A stretch of 64,000 bases of DNA. Source: SZUA-36 sp963704855. GTDB taxonomy: Bacteria; Pseudomonadota; Gammaproteobacteria; Xanthomonadales; SZUA-36. Position numbers and translations under genes: made by a program. Every line of letters starts with the position of its first letter. Position 1 is the stretch's first letter. Positions 1 through 7,938 of the stretch are shown here, in pieces. The DNA is taken from positions 248,001 through 312,000 of the forward strand of contig CAVPHY010000002.1 in assembly GCA_963704855.1 (NCBI GenBank), given 5' to 3'. The notes beneath the pieces were generated by a model. It saw only the letters and a list, made by a program, of their open reading frames with translations. It searched no databases and was not told the origin of the DNA.

Positions 1-64
1 AAGCATGGGAATCAGTCTCGAAGATGTCGCGGATGGAACCCGCTGGCGTCGTAGCAGCACATAA
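1..64 (+). CDS. 3' end of an unidentified gene (partial)
   Basis: An open frame runs in from the left edge and stops at a TAA at 62-64. It ends in GISLEDVADGTRWRRSST, which I cannot assign to a family. The stop lies 19 bases before the sufE start, so the two genes are probably co-transcribed. SufS, the usual partner of SufE, does not normally end like this, so I do not call it sufS. Too little is visible to name it. Confidence 0.4.
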   Translation, partial: SMGISLEDVADGTRWRRSST

Positions 65-83
65 AACCGGAAGGATTACAGCG

Positions 84-506
84 ATGCACGATCCGAAAAA
101 AGCCCAAAATGAAGTCATCGGCGATTTCAGCCTGTTTGATAACTGGCTGGATCGTTACCAGTACCTGATTGATCTTGGCAAAGCTCTCGAACCCCTGGCT
201 GATTCGGAAAAAACAGATGACATCCTGCTGCATGGCTGTCAATCGAGGGTGTGGCTGATTATCGATGGCGATGCCGACGAGGTAAAAATCCGCGCCAACA
301 GCGACGCGGCCATCGTATCCGGGCTGATCGCCCTGTTAATACGGGTTTATTCCGGTGCTTCCGCTGATCAGATAGTCAATACCCAACCGGACTTCATTGC
401 TGCCATTGGTTTGCAGCAACACCTGTCAGCAACCCGGGCCAACGGCCTGCACGCCATGCTGGAAGCTATCTTCAGCACGGCCAGGTCGTATCTACAAGGA
501 AACTGA
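84..506 (+). CDS. sufE: SufE cysteine-desulfuration accessory protein
   Basis: SufE takes persulfide sulfur from the cysteine desulfurase SufS and hands it to the SufBCD scaffold for Fe-S cluster assembly in the cytoplasm. The 140-residue length matches the family. The sulfur-accepting cysteine is Cys52 in HGCQSRVWL, at the same place as Cys51 of the E. coli protein. I chose the ATG at 84 because it follows an AAGGA Shine-Dalgarno sequence and gives the normal SufE length; an in-frame ATG at 24 would add 20 residues with no family match. It runs convergently towards dksA. Supplying Fe-S clusters fits the cluster-rich hydrogenase nearby, but sufE is a housekeeping gene and no direct link is shown. 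Confidence 0.93.
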   Translation: MHDPKKAQNEVIGDFSLFDNWLDRYQYLIDLGKALEPLADSEKTDDILLHGCQSRVWLIIDGDADEVKIRANSDAAIVSGLIALLIRVYSGASADQIVNTQPDFIAAIGLQQHLSATRANGLHAMLEAIFSTARSYLQGN

Positions 507-525
507 CTGGATATTCGGGTTCTTA

Positions 526-954
526 CTAGGCGGTGTCGCCCATTTGCTTTTGACGGATTTCCCAACGCTCCTGGGCATCCAGGCACAAGGTCGCTATTGG
601 ACGAGCTTCCAGGCGCTGGAGACCGATCTCTTCGCCGGTTTCCTCGCAATATCCATATTCACCATCGTCGATACGTGCCAGCGTCTTGTTGATCTTGTTG
701 ATCAGCTTGCGATACCGGTCTCGTGTCCGTAGTTCAAGACTGTTTTCAGTTTCCCGCGTTGCTCTCTCGGCCTCATCCCCTACATCCCTGACCTCGGATT
801 GCAGATTACTGATGGTCTCGCGTGATTCTTCGATAAGATCGTCTCTCCAGGTAATCAATTTCTGCCTGAAGTATTCAATCTGCATTGGATTCATGTACTC
901 TTCATCGGGAGAAGGCTTATAGCCTTGAGGTAATTTTACTGGTTTAGCGGTCAT
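526..954 (-). CDS. dksA: DksA-type RNA polymerase-binding transcription factor, degenerate zinc finger
   Basis: DksA inserts its coiled-coil tip into the RNA polymerase secondary channel and, with ppGpp, tunes stable-RNA and amino-acid promoters. The protein has 142 residues: coiled coil at about 25-95 and the C-terminal globular domain at about 96-135. Two of the four zinc-finger cysteines are missing: the CxxC pairs read C103-E-E-T106 and C124-L-D-A127, against four cysteines in E. coli. The coiled-coil tip reads DEAERA, so the acidic residue corresponding to Asp74 of E. coli is Glu. Such reduced fingers are known in DksA2 and alphaproteobacterial DksA proteins. A GGAGT Shine-Dalgarno precedes the ATG at 954. 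This could be a zinc-independent DksA2 paralogue rather than the main DksA; the window cannot tell. Confidence 0.9.
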   Translation of the reverse strand: MTAKPVKLPQGYKPSPDEEYMNPMQIEYFRQKLITWRDDLIEESRETISNLQSEVRDVGDEAERATRETENSLELRTRDRYRKLINKINKTLARIDDGEYGYCEETGEEIGLQRLEARPIATLCLDAQERWEIRQKQMGDTA

Positions 955-1135
955 AATAGCTGTAGTAACTCCTTGAATATCTGAGCATATATAATGTAAT
1001 CTGCTGATTATTATATATTTTTATGAAAATCAAGCCGATATTCGACCCGATCAAGGTGCAGTTTTATATCCCAACTGGAAAAAGACAGCAAGTGTTTTTT
1101 ATCCCCAAACGGAATTTGCCCTGCAAATATTAGGA

Positions 1136-1345
1136 ATGCAAAAAATACTTCTCGCCATTATCCGGGCTTACCAGCTGGTGCTGAGTCCGTTTTTAGGTCA
1201 GCATTGCCGCTTCACGCCAAGCTGTTCCCAGTATACGCAAGAGGCCATCCGAAAGTACGGTGCAGCCCGGGGTAGCTGGCTGGGTTTCAAGAGAATAATT
1301 CGATGTCAGCCTTTTTGCGAAGGCGGGCATGACCCTGTCCCGTGA
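1136..1345 (+). CDS. yidD: YidD membrane protein insertion efficiency factor
   Basis: YidD is a small inner-membrane-associated protein that helps YidC insert and fold membrane proteins. This copy has 69 residues, the usual core length. It shows the family signature: an N-terminal amphipathic stretch (IIRAYQLVLSPFLG), then CRFTPSCSQYTQEAI and a C-terminal RCQPFCEGGHDPVP. An AGGA precedes the ATG. In most gammaproteobacteria yidD sits between rnpA and yidC near the origin; here it stands alone between dksA and the hydrogenase operon, so it has been relocated or is a second copy. Confidence 0.92.
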   Translation: MQKILLAIIRAYQLVLSPFLGQHCRFTPSCSQYTQEAIRKYGAARGSWLGFKRIIRCQPFCEGGHDPVP

Positions 1346-1429
1346 ACCGACGTGGCCGCCGGCACTACTTTAAGGCAGAGCGCTAACCAGACGTGCCGTT
1401 CGAAACACCGGCCCGGATATTAATTCTGG

Positions 1430-1618
1430 CTAGCGGAAGCGGCGATAGAATCTGCCGGCACCGGCAATACACACCGCAACAATAAGCACTATCAACAGGT
1501 GTTCACCTGTGAAGATATGCGGCAGAACGCCGCCTGGCTCGGTGATGTGTGCCAGTGCCGATGTCGAAAACAGGAGTGACGATACACTCATAATTGTGAG
1601 AAAAATTCTTGCTTGCAT
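1430..1618 (-). CDS. Small exported single-span protein resembling the first segment of HupE/UreJ
   Basis: This 62-residue protein is the last gene of the hydrogenase operon, 31 bases after hynL. The ATG at 1618 follows an AGGA. Residues 1-23 look like a signal peptide ending ALA, so the mature protein would start at His24. Then come HITEPGG, a HIFTGEHLL stretch at residues 34-42, one hydrophobic span (about 41-56) and a basic RFYRRFR tail. HupE/UreJ nickel transporters also begin with an exported histidine and carry an HX5DH motif in their first span; here the motif is shorter (H34-x4-E39-H40) and there are no further spans. I infer a mini-HupE-like protein that binds nickel or stabilises the membrane complex. 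No known family can be assigned with certainty. Confidence 0.7.
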   Translation of the reverse strand: MQARIFLTIMSVSSLLFSTSALAHITEPGGVLPHIFTGEHLLIVLIVAVCIAGAGRFYRRFR

Positions 1619-1649
1619 GTTTTTCTTTCCTGACTGATTTACGGCCTGT

Positions 1650-3371
1650 CTAACGGACTTTGACCTTGATAATTTCTTCACCTTCCTCGTCTGTCAAGTG
1701 TACCGCACAAGCGATACAGGGATCAAAACTATGGATGGTCCGCAGGATCTCAATCGGCTGATTGACGTCGTAAAGCTGGTGATTGTCCTCCAATGCAGCC
1801 TCGTAGGCACCCGCCTGGCCGTTGCTGTCACGCGGACCGGCATTCCAGGTGCTGGGTACGACGGCCTGGTAATTCTTTATTGTTTCATTTTCGATCACGA
1901 TCCAGTGAGCGAGACCACCGCGAGGCGCCTCCATGAAGCCCACACCCTGGGCCTGTTTAGGCCAACTGGAGGGTTCCCACAGCGCCTCGTTAAAGGTCCG
2001 GGTATCACCTGCCTTGACGTTCACGATCAGGTCATCGAACCAGCCCTGCATGGCGTCCGCAAAAATCTTGGTTTCCAGCGTTCGCGCCGCGGTGCGCCCC
2101 AGCGTTGAAAACAGGGCCTCGACCGGGATATCCAGCGTGCTCAGGGTCATATTCACCAGCTCCTGGGTCTGCGCATGACCAGTTGCATAAAGCATCAGCA
2201 CCCGCGCCAGCGGCCCAACCTCCATCGCATGCCCTTTCCAGCGGGGTGATTTCAGCCAGGAATAGGATTGCTCTACATCGAGGTGCTCGTAAGGTGGTTT
2301 CGGGCCGGTGTAGTTCAGGTTGGTCTCGCCCTGGTAGGGATGCAAACCTGCATCTTTACCATCCTGGTAGTCATACCAGGAATGTGAAATGTACTCCTGG
2401 ATTTCATCCGCCGCGTTCATATCAACATCGTGGATGGTAGACAGATCGCGGTTCAAAATGGCGCCAGCCGGTATCATGAAACCGGAAGGATCATCCATGC
2501 CTCTGGACGGGAAGTCACCATAGGTCAGGAAGTTGCCAAGCCCCTCACCCCGGCTGCCCCAGTCCTTGTAATAACTGGCGATCGCGAGCGTGTCCGGTAC
2601 ATAGACCTGCTCCACGAAGACCTTCATCTGGTTGATGATGTCCTGTACCTGGGAGAGTTTTTTCGCATTGATGGCGGAATCGGAGTTCAGGTCGATCGCG
2701 CACGGTACACCACCCACGACAAAATTGGGGTGCGGGCTCTTACCGCCAAAGATGGTATGCAAGCGCGCAACATCACGTTGCCAGGCCAGTGCTTCGAGGT
2801 AATGCGAGACCGCCATCAGGTTGGCCTCGGGCGGTAATTTATACGCTGGATGGCCCCAGTACGCCTTGGCGAAAATGCCCAGTTGCCCCGCTTCCACGAA
2901 ACCCTTGAGTTTTTTCTGCATATCGGAGAAGTAGCCGGGCGACGATTTTGGATAGTTACTCAGTGATTGCGCCAGCTCCGATGTCGCCTTCGGATCAGCA
3001 CCCAGGGCCGAGACCACATCGACCCAGTCAAGGGCATGCAGGTGATAGAAGTGCATCACGTGGTCGTGTATGTACTGAGCACCGGCCATCAGGTTACGGA
3101 TCAGATCCGCGTTTTTCGGTACCGGGTAACTGAGTGCATTCTCCACCGAGCGGATTGACGCAAGACCGTGGACCAGCGTACAGACACCGCAGATACGCTG
3201 CGCAAATGCCCAGGCATCCCTCGGGTCGCGGTCTTTCAGGATAACTTCGATTCCACGCACCATGGTGCCGGATGAATAGGCGCTGACGATTCTGTCGCCT
3301 TCCATTTGAGCTTCTATGCGCAAATGGCCTTCAATACGGGTGATCGGATCAACTACGATGCGCTCGCTCAT
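1650..3371 (-). CDS. hynL: [NiFe] hydrogenase large subunit, Isp-type (group 1e)
   Basis: The large subunit holds the Ni-Fe(CN)2CO active site that splits or forms H2. Both active-site motifs are complete: L1 RICGVCTLVH with Cys61, Cys64 and His68, and L2 DPCIACAVH with Cys552 and Cys555. A 15-residue extension follows His558; the maturation protease encoded at 7376-7912 should remove it after nickel insertion. The length of 573 is normal for periplasmic group 1 enzymes. The subunit has no signal peptide of its own and should be co-exported with the Tat-targeted small subunit. Gene order hynS-isp1-isp2-(orf)-hynL is the arrangement of Isp hydrogenases such as HynSL of Thiocapsa roseopersicina, and differs from hupSLC. 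The group 1e assignment comes from this gene context. Confidence 0.95.
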   Translation of the reverse strand: MSERIVVDPITRIEGHLRIEAQMEGDRIVSAYSSGTMVRGIEVILKDRDPRDAWAFAQRICGVCTLVHGLASIRSVENALSYPVPKNADLIRNLMAGAQYIHDHVMHFYHLHALDWVDVVSALGADPKATSELAQSLSNYPKSSPGYFSDMQKKLKGFVEAGQLGIFAKAYWGHPAYKLPPEANLMAVSHYLEALAWQRDVARLHTIFGGKSPHPNFVVGGVPCAIDLNSDSAINAKKLSQVQDIINQMKVFVEQVYVPDTLAIASYYKDWGSRGEGLGNFLTYGDFPSRGMDDPSGFMIPAGAILNRDLSTIHDVDMNAADEIQEYISHSWYDYQDGKDAGLHPYQGETNLNYTGPKPPYEHLDVEQSYSWLKSPRWKGHAMEVGPLARVLMLYATGHAQTQELVNMTLSTLDIPVEALFSTLGRTAARTLETKIFADAMQGWFDDLIVNVKAGDTRTFNEALWEPSSWPKQAQGVGFMEAPRGGLAHWIVIENETIKNYQAVVPSTWNAGPRDSNGQAGAYEAALEDNHQLYDVNQPIEILRTIHSFDPCIACAVHLTDEEGEEIIKVKVR

Positions 3372-3387
3372 TTTACGTTCTCTCTGC

Positions 3388-3846
3388 TTATGCGTTTAGA
3401 TAGTCGGACAATGACTGGTGCTGCCATTCACATTCGGCGTGTGCTGACTGATCGGGTGCATCTTCAATCAACATGCTCGTATAGGCCATTCTTGCACTCA
3501 TGGCAGCCTGCCATGCAGGTCCTCCTGCCCTCGCGTGTGCCACGGGTGTGGTCGCCGCAACTGCGGCGCGTGCGACGAAGTAACCGGCCTGGTCGGACCA
3601 GTGCCCCTCCGCGCCGCAACGCGCGTGGCTGTCAAAAGTGACCGCGTGTGCTGTTTTGAGGGCCGCTGCCAGTTCCTCTTCGGTGGCATCCACGTCCGCA
3701 GCGGTCTTGATCACACGTTCAAGACGTTTATCCGCGCTCAATGGAAGGACGTGCCGGACAAACATTGCCGCAACCTGTCTCTGTTGAAGCGCATCCAGGG
3801 CCTCAAGTCTTTCTCTGAATTCTGTGTCGTTACATATTTCGCTCAT
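3388..3846 (-). CDS. Unrecognised cytoplasmic protein encoded between isp2 and hynL
   Basis: I do not recognise this 152-residue protein. No signal peptide or membrane span is visible; the sequence is alanine-rich and looks mostly helical. Candidate metal or cofactor ligands cluster in two places: His74, Cys77 and His82 (SHARCGAEGHW) and His136, Cys139 and His143 (HAECEWQH). The ATG at 3846 follows a strong AGGAG eight bases upstream; a GTG at 3864 in the same frame is less likely. It starts 20 bases after the isp2 stop and ends 16 bases before hynL, so it is translated with the hydrogenase subunits. Possible roles are a large-subunit chaperone or an Isp2-associated adaptor. That is inference from position only. 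Confidence 0.8.
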   Translation of the reverse strand: MSEICNDTEFRERLEALDALQQRQVAAMFVRHVLPLSADKRLERVIKTAADVDATEEELAAALKTAHAVTFDSHARCGAEGHWSDQAGYFVARAAVAATTPVAHARAGGPAWQAAMSARMAYTSMLIEDAPDQSAHAECEWQHQSLSDYLNA

Positions 3847-3866
3847 TTCATCTTGCTCCTGCACAA

Positions 3867-5127
3867 TCAGTCTTCAGCGAGGTGTTCCGCCAACATTTCG
3901 GTCAGGCTCAACAGCGGGATATCCATGTTGAATTCCTCGAGACCGTCTTCCAGGTGGATCCGGCAATTCGAACAGGCACTTATGATTGCATCGGGTTTGA
4001 CCACATCAAGCTGTGCCTTTTTTCGGTCGAATACCTTCAGACGTATCTCGTCCGCACGCTCGTTCGCACTAACACCGCCACCTGCGCCACAGCACCAGTT
4101 CATCTTGCCGGCATCCGGCATCTCGACGAAATCATCGGCGATCATGTTGATCAGGTGACGTGGTTCATCAATGACGCCGCCGCGCCGTGATATCTGGCAA
4201 GGATCGTGATAGGTGAGTTTCTGTGAGTCCTTGCTCGCCATTTTCAGACGCCCATCCTTACGCAGATCATCCAGCACTTCGAGTATGTGGCGAACCTTGA
4301 AGTTGAACGCCTTACCCACCAGGTTTGGGCCATCCCAGCGTATCGCCATGTAAGCGTGACCGCATTCCGGGCTGATTACAGTTTTGACCCTGAGCTTGTC
4401 GGCAACATCGACAATACGCTGAACCAGGTCCGCTGCGATATCGGAAACACCGATCTGGATACCGCTATTGGTAGCCTCGAAGGCCTCGGATGAAATCGTC
4501 CACGTGACGCCCGCCTTATCAAATATCTTCGCTATCGCCTCGATGAATTCAGGGAAATTCATGATTTCCATCGAAGACAGCAGCAACATGTACTCGACGT
4601 CTTCCACGTCGACCGGTACCTTCAGGCCGGTATCTTCTTCGACATGCCTGATCTGTGCCTGTAATGCCGGCCACTTGACACCCATCGGGCTACCGATGGT
4701 GACGGCACGGGTGGTGGCGCCGATCAGCCCTGCGGGTGCCTGCCCCGCGGCCGCCATGCCTTCACGTGTTTTGCGGATCATCAGTGCAATGTCATTACCC
4801 ACCGGGCAGACCATCGAACAGCGCCCGCACAGCGTACAGCTGTCATAAACCAGTTCCTGCCACTGTTCCAGGAATTTGTCATCGACCTTCTTTGTCAGCC
4901 CGAGCATTTTCCCGATGCGGCCCATCAGTGTGAATTCGGATTTCCAGATACGCCTCAGCGGTTCGGTCTTGTTGATCGGCGTGCGTTTGGGATCGCCGGT
5001 TTCGGTATAGAACAGACAGGCCTCCGCACACATGACCGCAATGTACGCAACTGCTGAAAAAGGCCGCGACTGTCGAATCGACCTGGCGTTTAAGGGCATT
5101 GATACCCTTCTCAAGTGAAGCACTCAT
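3867..5127 (-). CDS. isp2: Isp2, HdrD-like iron-sulfur protein of the hydrogenase (frameshifted as given)
   Basis: Isp2 is thought to pass electrons between HynSL and the membrane protein Isp1, or a cytoplasmic thiol/disulfide-type site. The protein resembles HdrD/GlpC: two 4Fe-4S motifs, then two cysteine-rich CCG-type modules (PECGHAYMA; WCCGAGGG and ACSNCRIH). The true start is the ATG at 5127, which overlaps the isp1 stop as ATGA. That frame reads through SSCVHCG and is then lost; the downstream frame resumes with MCAEACLFY. Removing the base at 5034 restores a perfect CxxCxxCxxxC (Cys27, 30, 33, 37) and a 419-residue protein. The second motif, CTLCGRCSMVCP, is intact. Without the correction only an N-terminally truncated protein lacking the first cluster can be read. 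A sequencing or assembly indel is more likely than a real mutation. Confidence 0.88.
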
Positions 5128-5783
5128 GATGCAACCCCCCTGTAGCCGGAAATTGCGCCGTTGTACCAACGTGCGATAAACAGCGTGAAGGCATGCATCA
5201 GCTTGGTGAAAGGAAATACTACCAGCAGCAGTTCAACACTCAGTATATGCAACGCCAGCAGGGTCGGCGCCGTCATGCCAATCCGGTGAAATGCTATATA
5301 ACCGGTGATCACGGGCAGGAAAGTCAGGAACCAGACCAGCAGGTCTTCGAAATTGGTCAGGTAACGCATGACCTTATTGGTCAGGCGGTTTACCAGTGTC
5401 ACGACCAGCGCGATGATCGTGACCACGGCGAATGCGTCGACCACGGGTGTCGGTAACGATGGCCAGCCGAAACCGATAATATCCTTCAGAAACAGGATGT
5501 GCGGCGCAGAAAGAAAGCAGATGACAAACAGGCCGATATGAAAAATGTAACCGGACACAATCATAACGCTGGCCCGCTTGAACGTGGTTGGATCAGGGAT
5601 CGTCCTCGTGACCATCGTGCGCAAGCCGCTGGACATCTCTGCCCCCTTGGCTTCGGCAAGGTTGGCCTTTCTTCCCAGTAGCAGTATCTCGAGGATCCGG
5701 ATCACGACACCGGCAACAAAAATGATGGTTGCAATCTGCAGTCCAGGTCCACGTGCCCAGCTCAGAAGTTCGATTTCGGTCAT
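5124..5783 (-). CDS. isp1: Isp1, NarI-like membrane cytochrome b subunit of the hydrogenase
   Basis: Isp1 anchors the Isp-type hydrogenase and is expected to carry b hemes that link it to the quinone pool. The 219 residues contain five hydrophobic spans (about 16-37, 70-96, 113-134, 148-165 and 176-200). Histidines inside or next to spans (in GYIFHIGL, AFHRIG, ALHILS and KLMHAF) are candidate heme ligands, as in the NarI/DsrM family. Its stop overlaps the isp2 start by four bases (ATGA), so the two are translationally coupled. Placement straight after hynS and before isp2 is diagnostic of the Isp hydrogenase group. Confidence 0.9.
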   Translation of the reverse strand: MTEIELLSWARGPGLQIATIIFVAGVVIRILEILLLGRKANLAEAKGAEMSSGLRTMVTRTIPDPTTFKRASVMIVSGYIFHIGLFVICFLSAPHILFLKDIIGFGWPSLPTPVVDAFAVVTIIALVVTLVNRLTNKVMRYLTNFEDLLVWFLTFLPVITGYIAFHRIGMTAPTLLALHILSVELLLVVFPFTKLMHAFTLFIARWYNGAISGYRGVAS

Positions 5784-5830
5784 AGTCTCTTCCTCAATTT
5801 TTTTGGCTCATCAATCAGCACCACGGGCAT

Positions 5831-6946
5831 CTACTTTGACAGGTCATCGATGGTGGTCTTGATATGGATTTTGTTACTGGCGCTCTTCTTGCCGCGGTTC
5901 ATTGCGCCGATCACGGCTCCGGCCGCAGCCGCACCGGCGGCAGCATAAACCGCAGTTTTCGAGAGGTTCTCGGTGGGCATCGAAAGCGCCTTGTAGAAAC
6001 CGCCGCCATCCCAGAAATCCGGTTCGGAGCAGCCAATGCAGGGATGTCCGGATTCGATCGGGAAGCTGGTGCCATTGTTCCACTTGGTGGTCGCACAGGC
6101 GTTGTAGGTGGTCGGCCCCTTACAGCCGAGCTTGTACAGGCACCAGCCTTTCTTCGCACCTTCGTCATCAAAGGTTTCTGCAAACTGGCCCTTGTCATAA
6201 AACGGCCGCCGGTAGCAGCGGTCGTGAATACTCTGGCCGTAAAAGGCCTTCGGCCGTCCGATGTGATCCAGCTCGGGTATGGCTCCGAAAGTAAGGTAAT
6301 GCGCGAGCACGCCGGTAATGACCACGGGAATCGGCGGACAGCCCGGTACGTTGATGATGGGCTTGTCCGTGATGATATCCTTGACAGAAACGGCACCGGT
6401 CGGGTTCGGGTTGGCATGCGGGATACCCCCGTACGTTGCACAGGTGCCCACCGCTACGATCGCTGCGGCGCCCTTGGCGCATTCGGTCAGCATATCGAGA
6501 TTGCTGATACCGGCGATGGTCGAGTAGCCCGGATTACCCAACGGGATGGAGCCGTCTACAACCAGCAGGTAGTTGCCGTAATTTTCCTCCATCGCAGCCT
6601 CGCGGGCGGCTTCGGCAGCGGTACCGGCAGCGGCCTGCAGGGTGTGGTGGTAGTCCAGCGAAATCGCGTCGAAGATCAGGCTCTCCACGGTTGATGTATG
6701 TGCACGTGTCAGCGACTCCGTGCAACCCGTGCATTCCTGGAATGACAGCCAGATAACCGAAGGCCTCCGAGCGGTTTCAAGCGCCTTCGCAATCATCGGA
6801 ATCATGGCAGGTGGCAGGGCCATCATCGACGCAGTGGTTGCGCAAAACTTCATAAAACTGCGGCGGGAAACCCCCTGGCTGCGTAACGCCTCGCCCAGGG
6901 TTCCTTTCTTAGAGGTTCCATCTTTCAGGGATAAATCCTTCTTCAT
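5831..6946 (-). CDS. hynS: [NiFe] hydrogenase small subunit with Tat signal
   Basis: The small subunit carries the Fe-S relay that takes electrons away from the active site. Residues 27-34 (SRRSFMKF) are a twin-arginine export motif, so the HynSL pair should be exported folded to the periplasm. Proximal-cluster ligands begin with ECTGCTES (Cys72, Cys75) and continue with GTCATYGG and VPGCPPIP. C-terminal ligands lie in CLYKLGCKGP, NACATT and HPCIGCSEP. The extra cysteines that make the six-cysteine proximal cluster of O2-tolerant enzymes are absent: glycine stands where those have cysteine in ECTGC, and GTCATYGG lacks the second one. This points to an ordinary O2-sensitive cluster. A hydrophobic alanine-rich segment near residues 320-345 may be a membrane anchor. 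Confidence 0.95.
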   Translation of the reverse strand: MKKDLSLKDGTSKKGTLGEALRSQGVSRRSFMKFCATTASMMALPPAMIPMIAKALETARRPSVIWLSFQECTGCTESLTRAHTSTVESLIFDAISLDYHHTLQAAAGTAAEAAREAAMEENYGNYLLVVDGSIPLGNPGYSTIAGISNLDMLTECAKGAAAIVAVGTCATYGGIPHANPNPTGAVSVKDIITDKPIINVPGCPPIPVVITGVLAHYLTFGAIPELDHIGRPKAFYGQSIHDRCYRRPFYDKGQFAETFDDEGAKKGWCLYKLGCKGPTTYNACATTKWNNGTSFPIESGHPCIGCSEPDFWDGGGFYKALSMPTENLSKTAVYAAAGAAAAGAVIGAMNRGKKSASNKIHIKTTIDDLSK

Positions 6947-6966
6947 ATGTCCGTCTCCGCAAGTAT

Positions 6967-7371
6967 TTATATATCTTGTGTTCCTAGCTCTTTTGTTAAC
7001 CCGGTTAACGCGATTGATATATCCCCAGGCTGTGATTTGAGGATTTCCGGTATTCTTGTAATTTCGATAAAACGGCTGACAATCGATTCATCTTCGTTGT
7101 AATGCGTTATCAGCCAGACACCGGCATAGCGTGTTTCATAAATTTCACTCGGTCCGAGCGCATCCAGGCGGGCTTGGACTTCTCCCCGGCCAAGCGTATC
7201 GATGATGGTATCTTCTTCCCCCGGTGCCAACGGGATGCTGCGCAGGTCAATGATGCTGTTCTCACCACTGTCTAAAAGTGCCTCGAGGGCATGACGGACC
7301 TCGAACAATATCGGCCTCGCGTTCCAGGTTAGTTCATTGCCGGTCTGTATATTGAAAGGCGCGGTGTTCAT
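6967..7371 (-). CDS. HyaF/HupH-like hydrogenase expression/maturation protein
   Basis: This 134-residue protein corresponds to the C-terminal domain of HyaF/HupH, a family needed for assembly of exported [NiFe] hydrogenases, probably at the small-subunit Fe-S stage. Recognisable segments are ILFEVRHALEALLDSG, IDLRSIPLAPGEED and a C-terminal ISRIPEIL-like stretch (FIEITRIPEILKSQPGDI). E. coli HyaF is about twice as long, so this is a single-domain form. I chose the ATG at 7371, four bases after the stop of the upstream protease gene; a longer reading frame to 7485 lies inside that gene and has no family match. It sits 20 bases before hynS. Confidence 0.82.
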   Translation of the reverse strand: MNTAPFNIQTGNELTWNARPILFEVRHALEALLDSGENSIIDLRSIPLAPGEEDTIIDTLGRGEVQARLDALGPSEIYETRYAGVWLITHYNEDESIVSRFIEITRIPEILKSQPGDISIALTGLTKELGTQDI

Positions 7372-7375
7372 CTGC

Positions 7376-7912
7376 CTAATCCGGCATCCCGGCGTTTCCT
7401 TCAGCAACTTCGATACCGTGGCCGGAAATCTGCGCCTCGGCCCGCATCCACTGCCCAAGCAGAACGACTGCCTGTTCAACGGCAACCGGCAGTGCCTCTG
7501 CTACCGCCGTGGTTGGGGACATACCCCATTCGATACTCACGGGCTGGATACCAATCAACGCCCGCTTGACAGGCAGGGACTCTGTCAGGCGTGCGATATC
7601 AAACAGGTCGAGCAAGCCGACCTCGTGCGGGCTGCGCCTGGCAGCGCCGAGGAACGAGTCCATCTGCCCGCCCGCCATGGTTCTGACCGTGCCGGCGGGC
7701 GCCTTTAACTCTGCTGCATCGAAAACAATCAGGTTATCGCAGTCTTCGATGTAAGCCGCCAGTGTGAAACTGAGCGTGCCGCCATCGATGTAGGTAAGGT
7801 TGGGTAAATCCGGGTGGGATGACTGGAGCAAATTCATGGCGTGAATACCCGCACCTTCATCACTGAGAAGGGTATTGCCGATACCTAGAATAAGCGTGTT
7901 GCTATGTTTCAC
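7376..7912 (-). CDS. Hydrogenase maturation protease (HupD/HyaD/HynD family)
   Basis: This endopeptidase clips the C-terminal extension of the large subunit once nickel has been inserted. The 178-residue protein has the family start LILGIGNTLLSDEGAGI, in which the glutamate is the first nickel-sensing ligand. The second acidic ligand lies in NLIVFDAAELKAPAG and the histidine in RRSPHEVGLLDLF. The last 20 residues are longer than in most homologues. It is the first gene of the minus-strand operon, a position that differs from hupSLCD systems, where the protease follows the subunits. The symbol varies between species (hupD, hyaD, hynD), so none is given. Confidence 0.92.
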   Translation of the reverse strand: MKHSNTLILGIGNTLLSDEGAGIHAMNLLQSSHPDLPNLTYIDGGTLSFTLAAYIEDCDNLIVFDAAELKAPAGTVRTMAGGQMDSFLGAARRSPHEVGLLDLFDIARLTESLPVKRALIGIQPVSIEWGMSPTTAVAEALPVAVEQAVVLLGQWMRAEAQISGHGIEVAEGNAGMPD

Positions 7913-7938
7913 ACCTGCCGCTCTCTTTTCTTGCAGTT

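Noticed and set aside
5020..5045. Programmed frameshifting at isp2
   Set aside because: There is no slippery heptamer or obvious downstream stimulator, and two housekeeping genes in the window carry similar single-base breaks.
4879..5169. A separate small gene starting upstream of isp2
   Set aside because: Its first 30 residues are the true N terminus of Isp2; the rest is out-of-frame sequence after the extra base at 5034.
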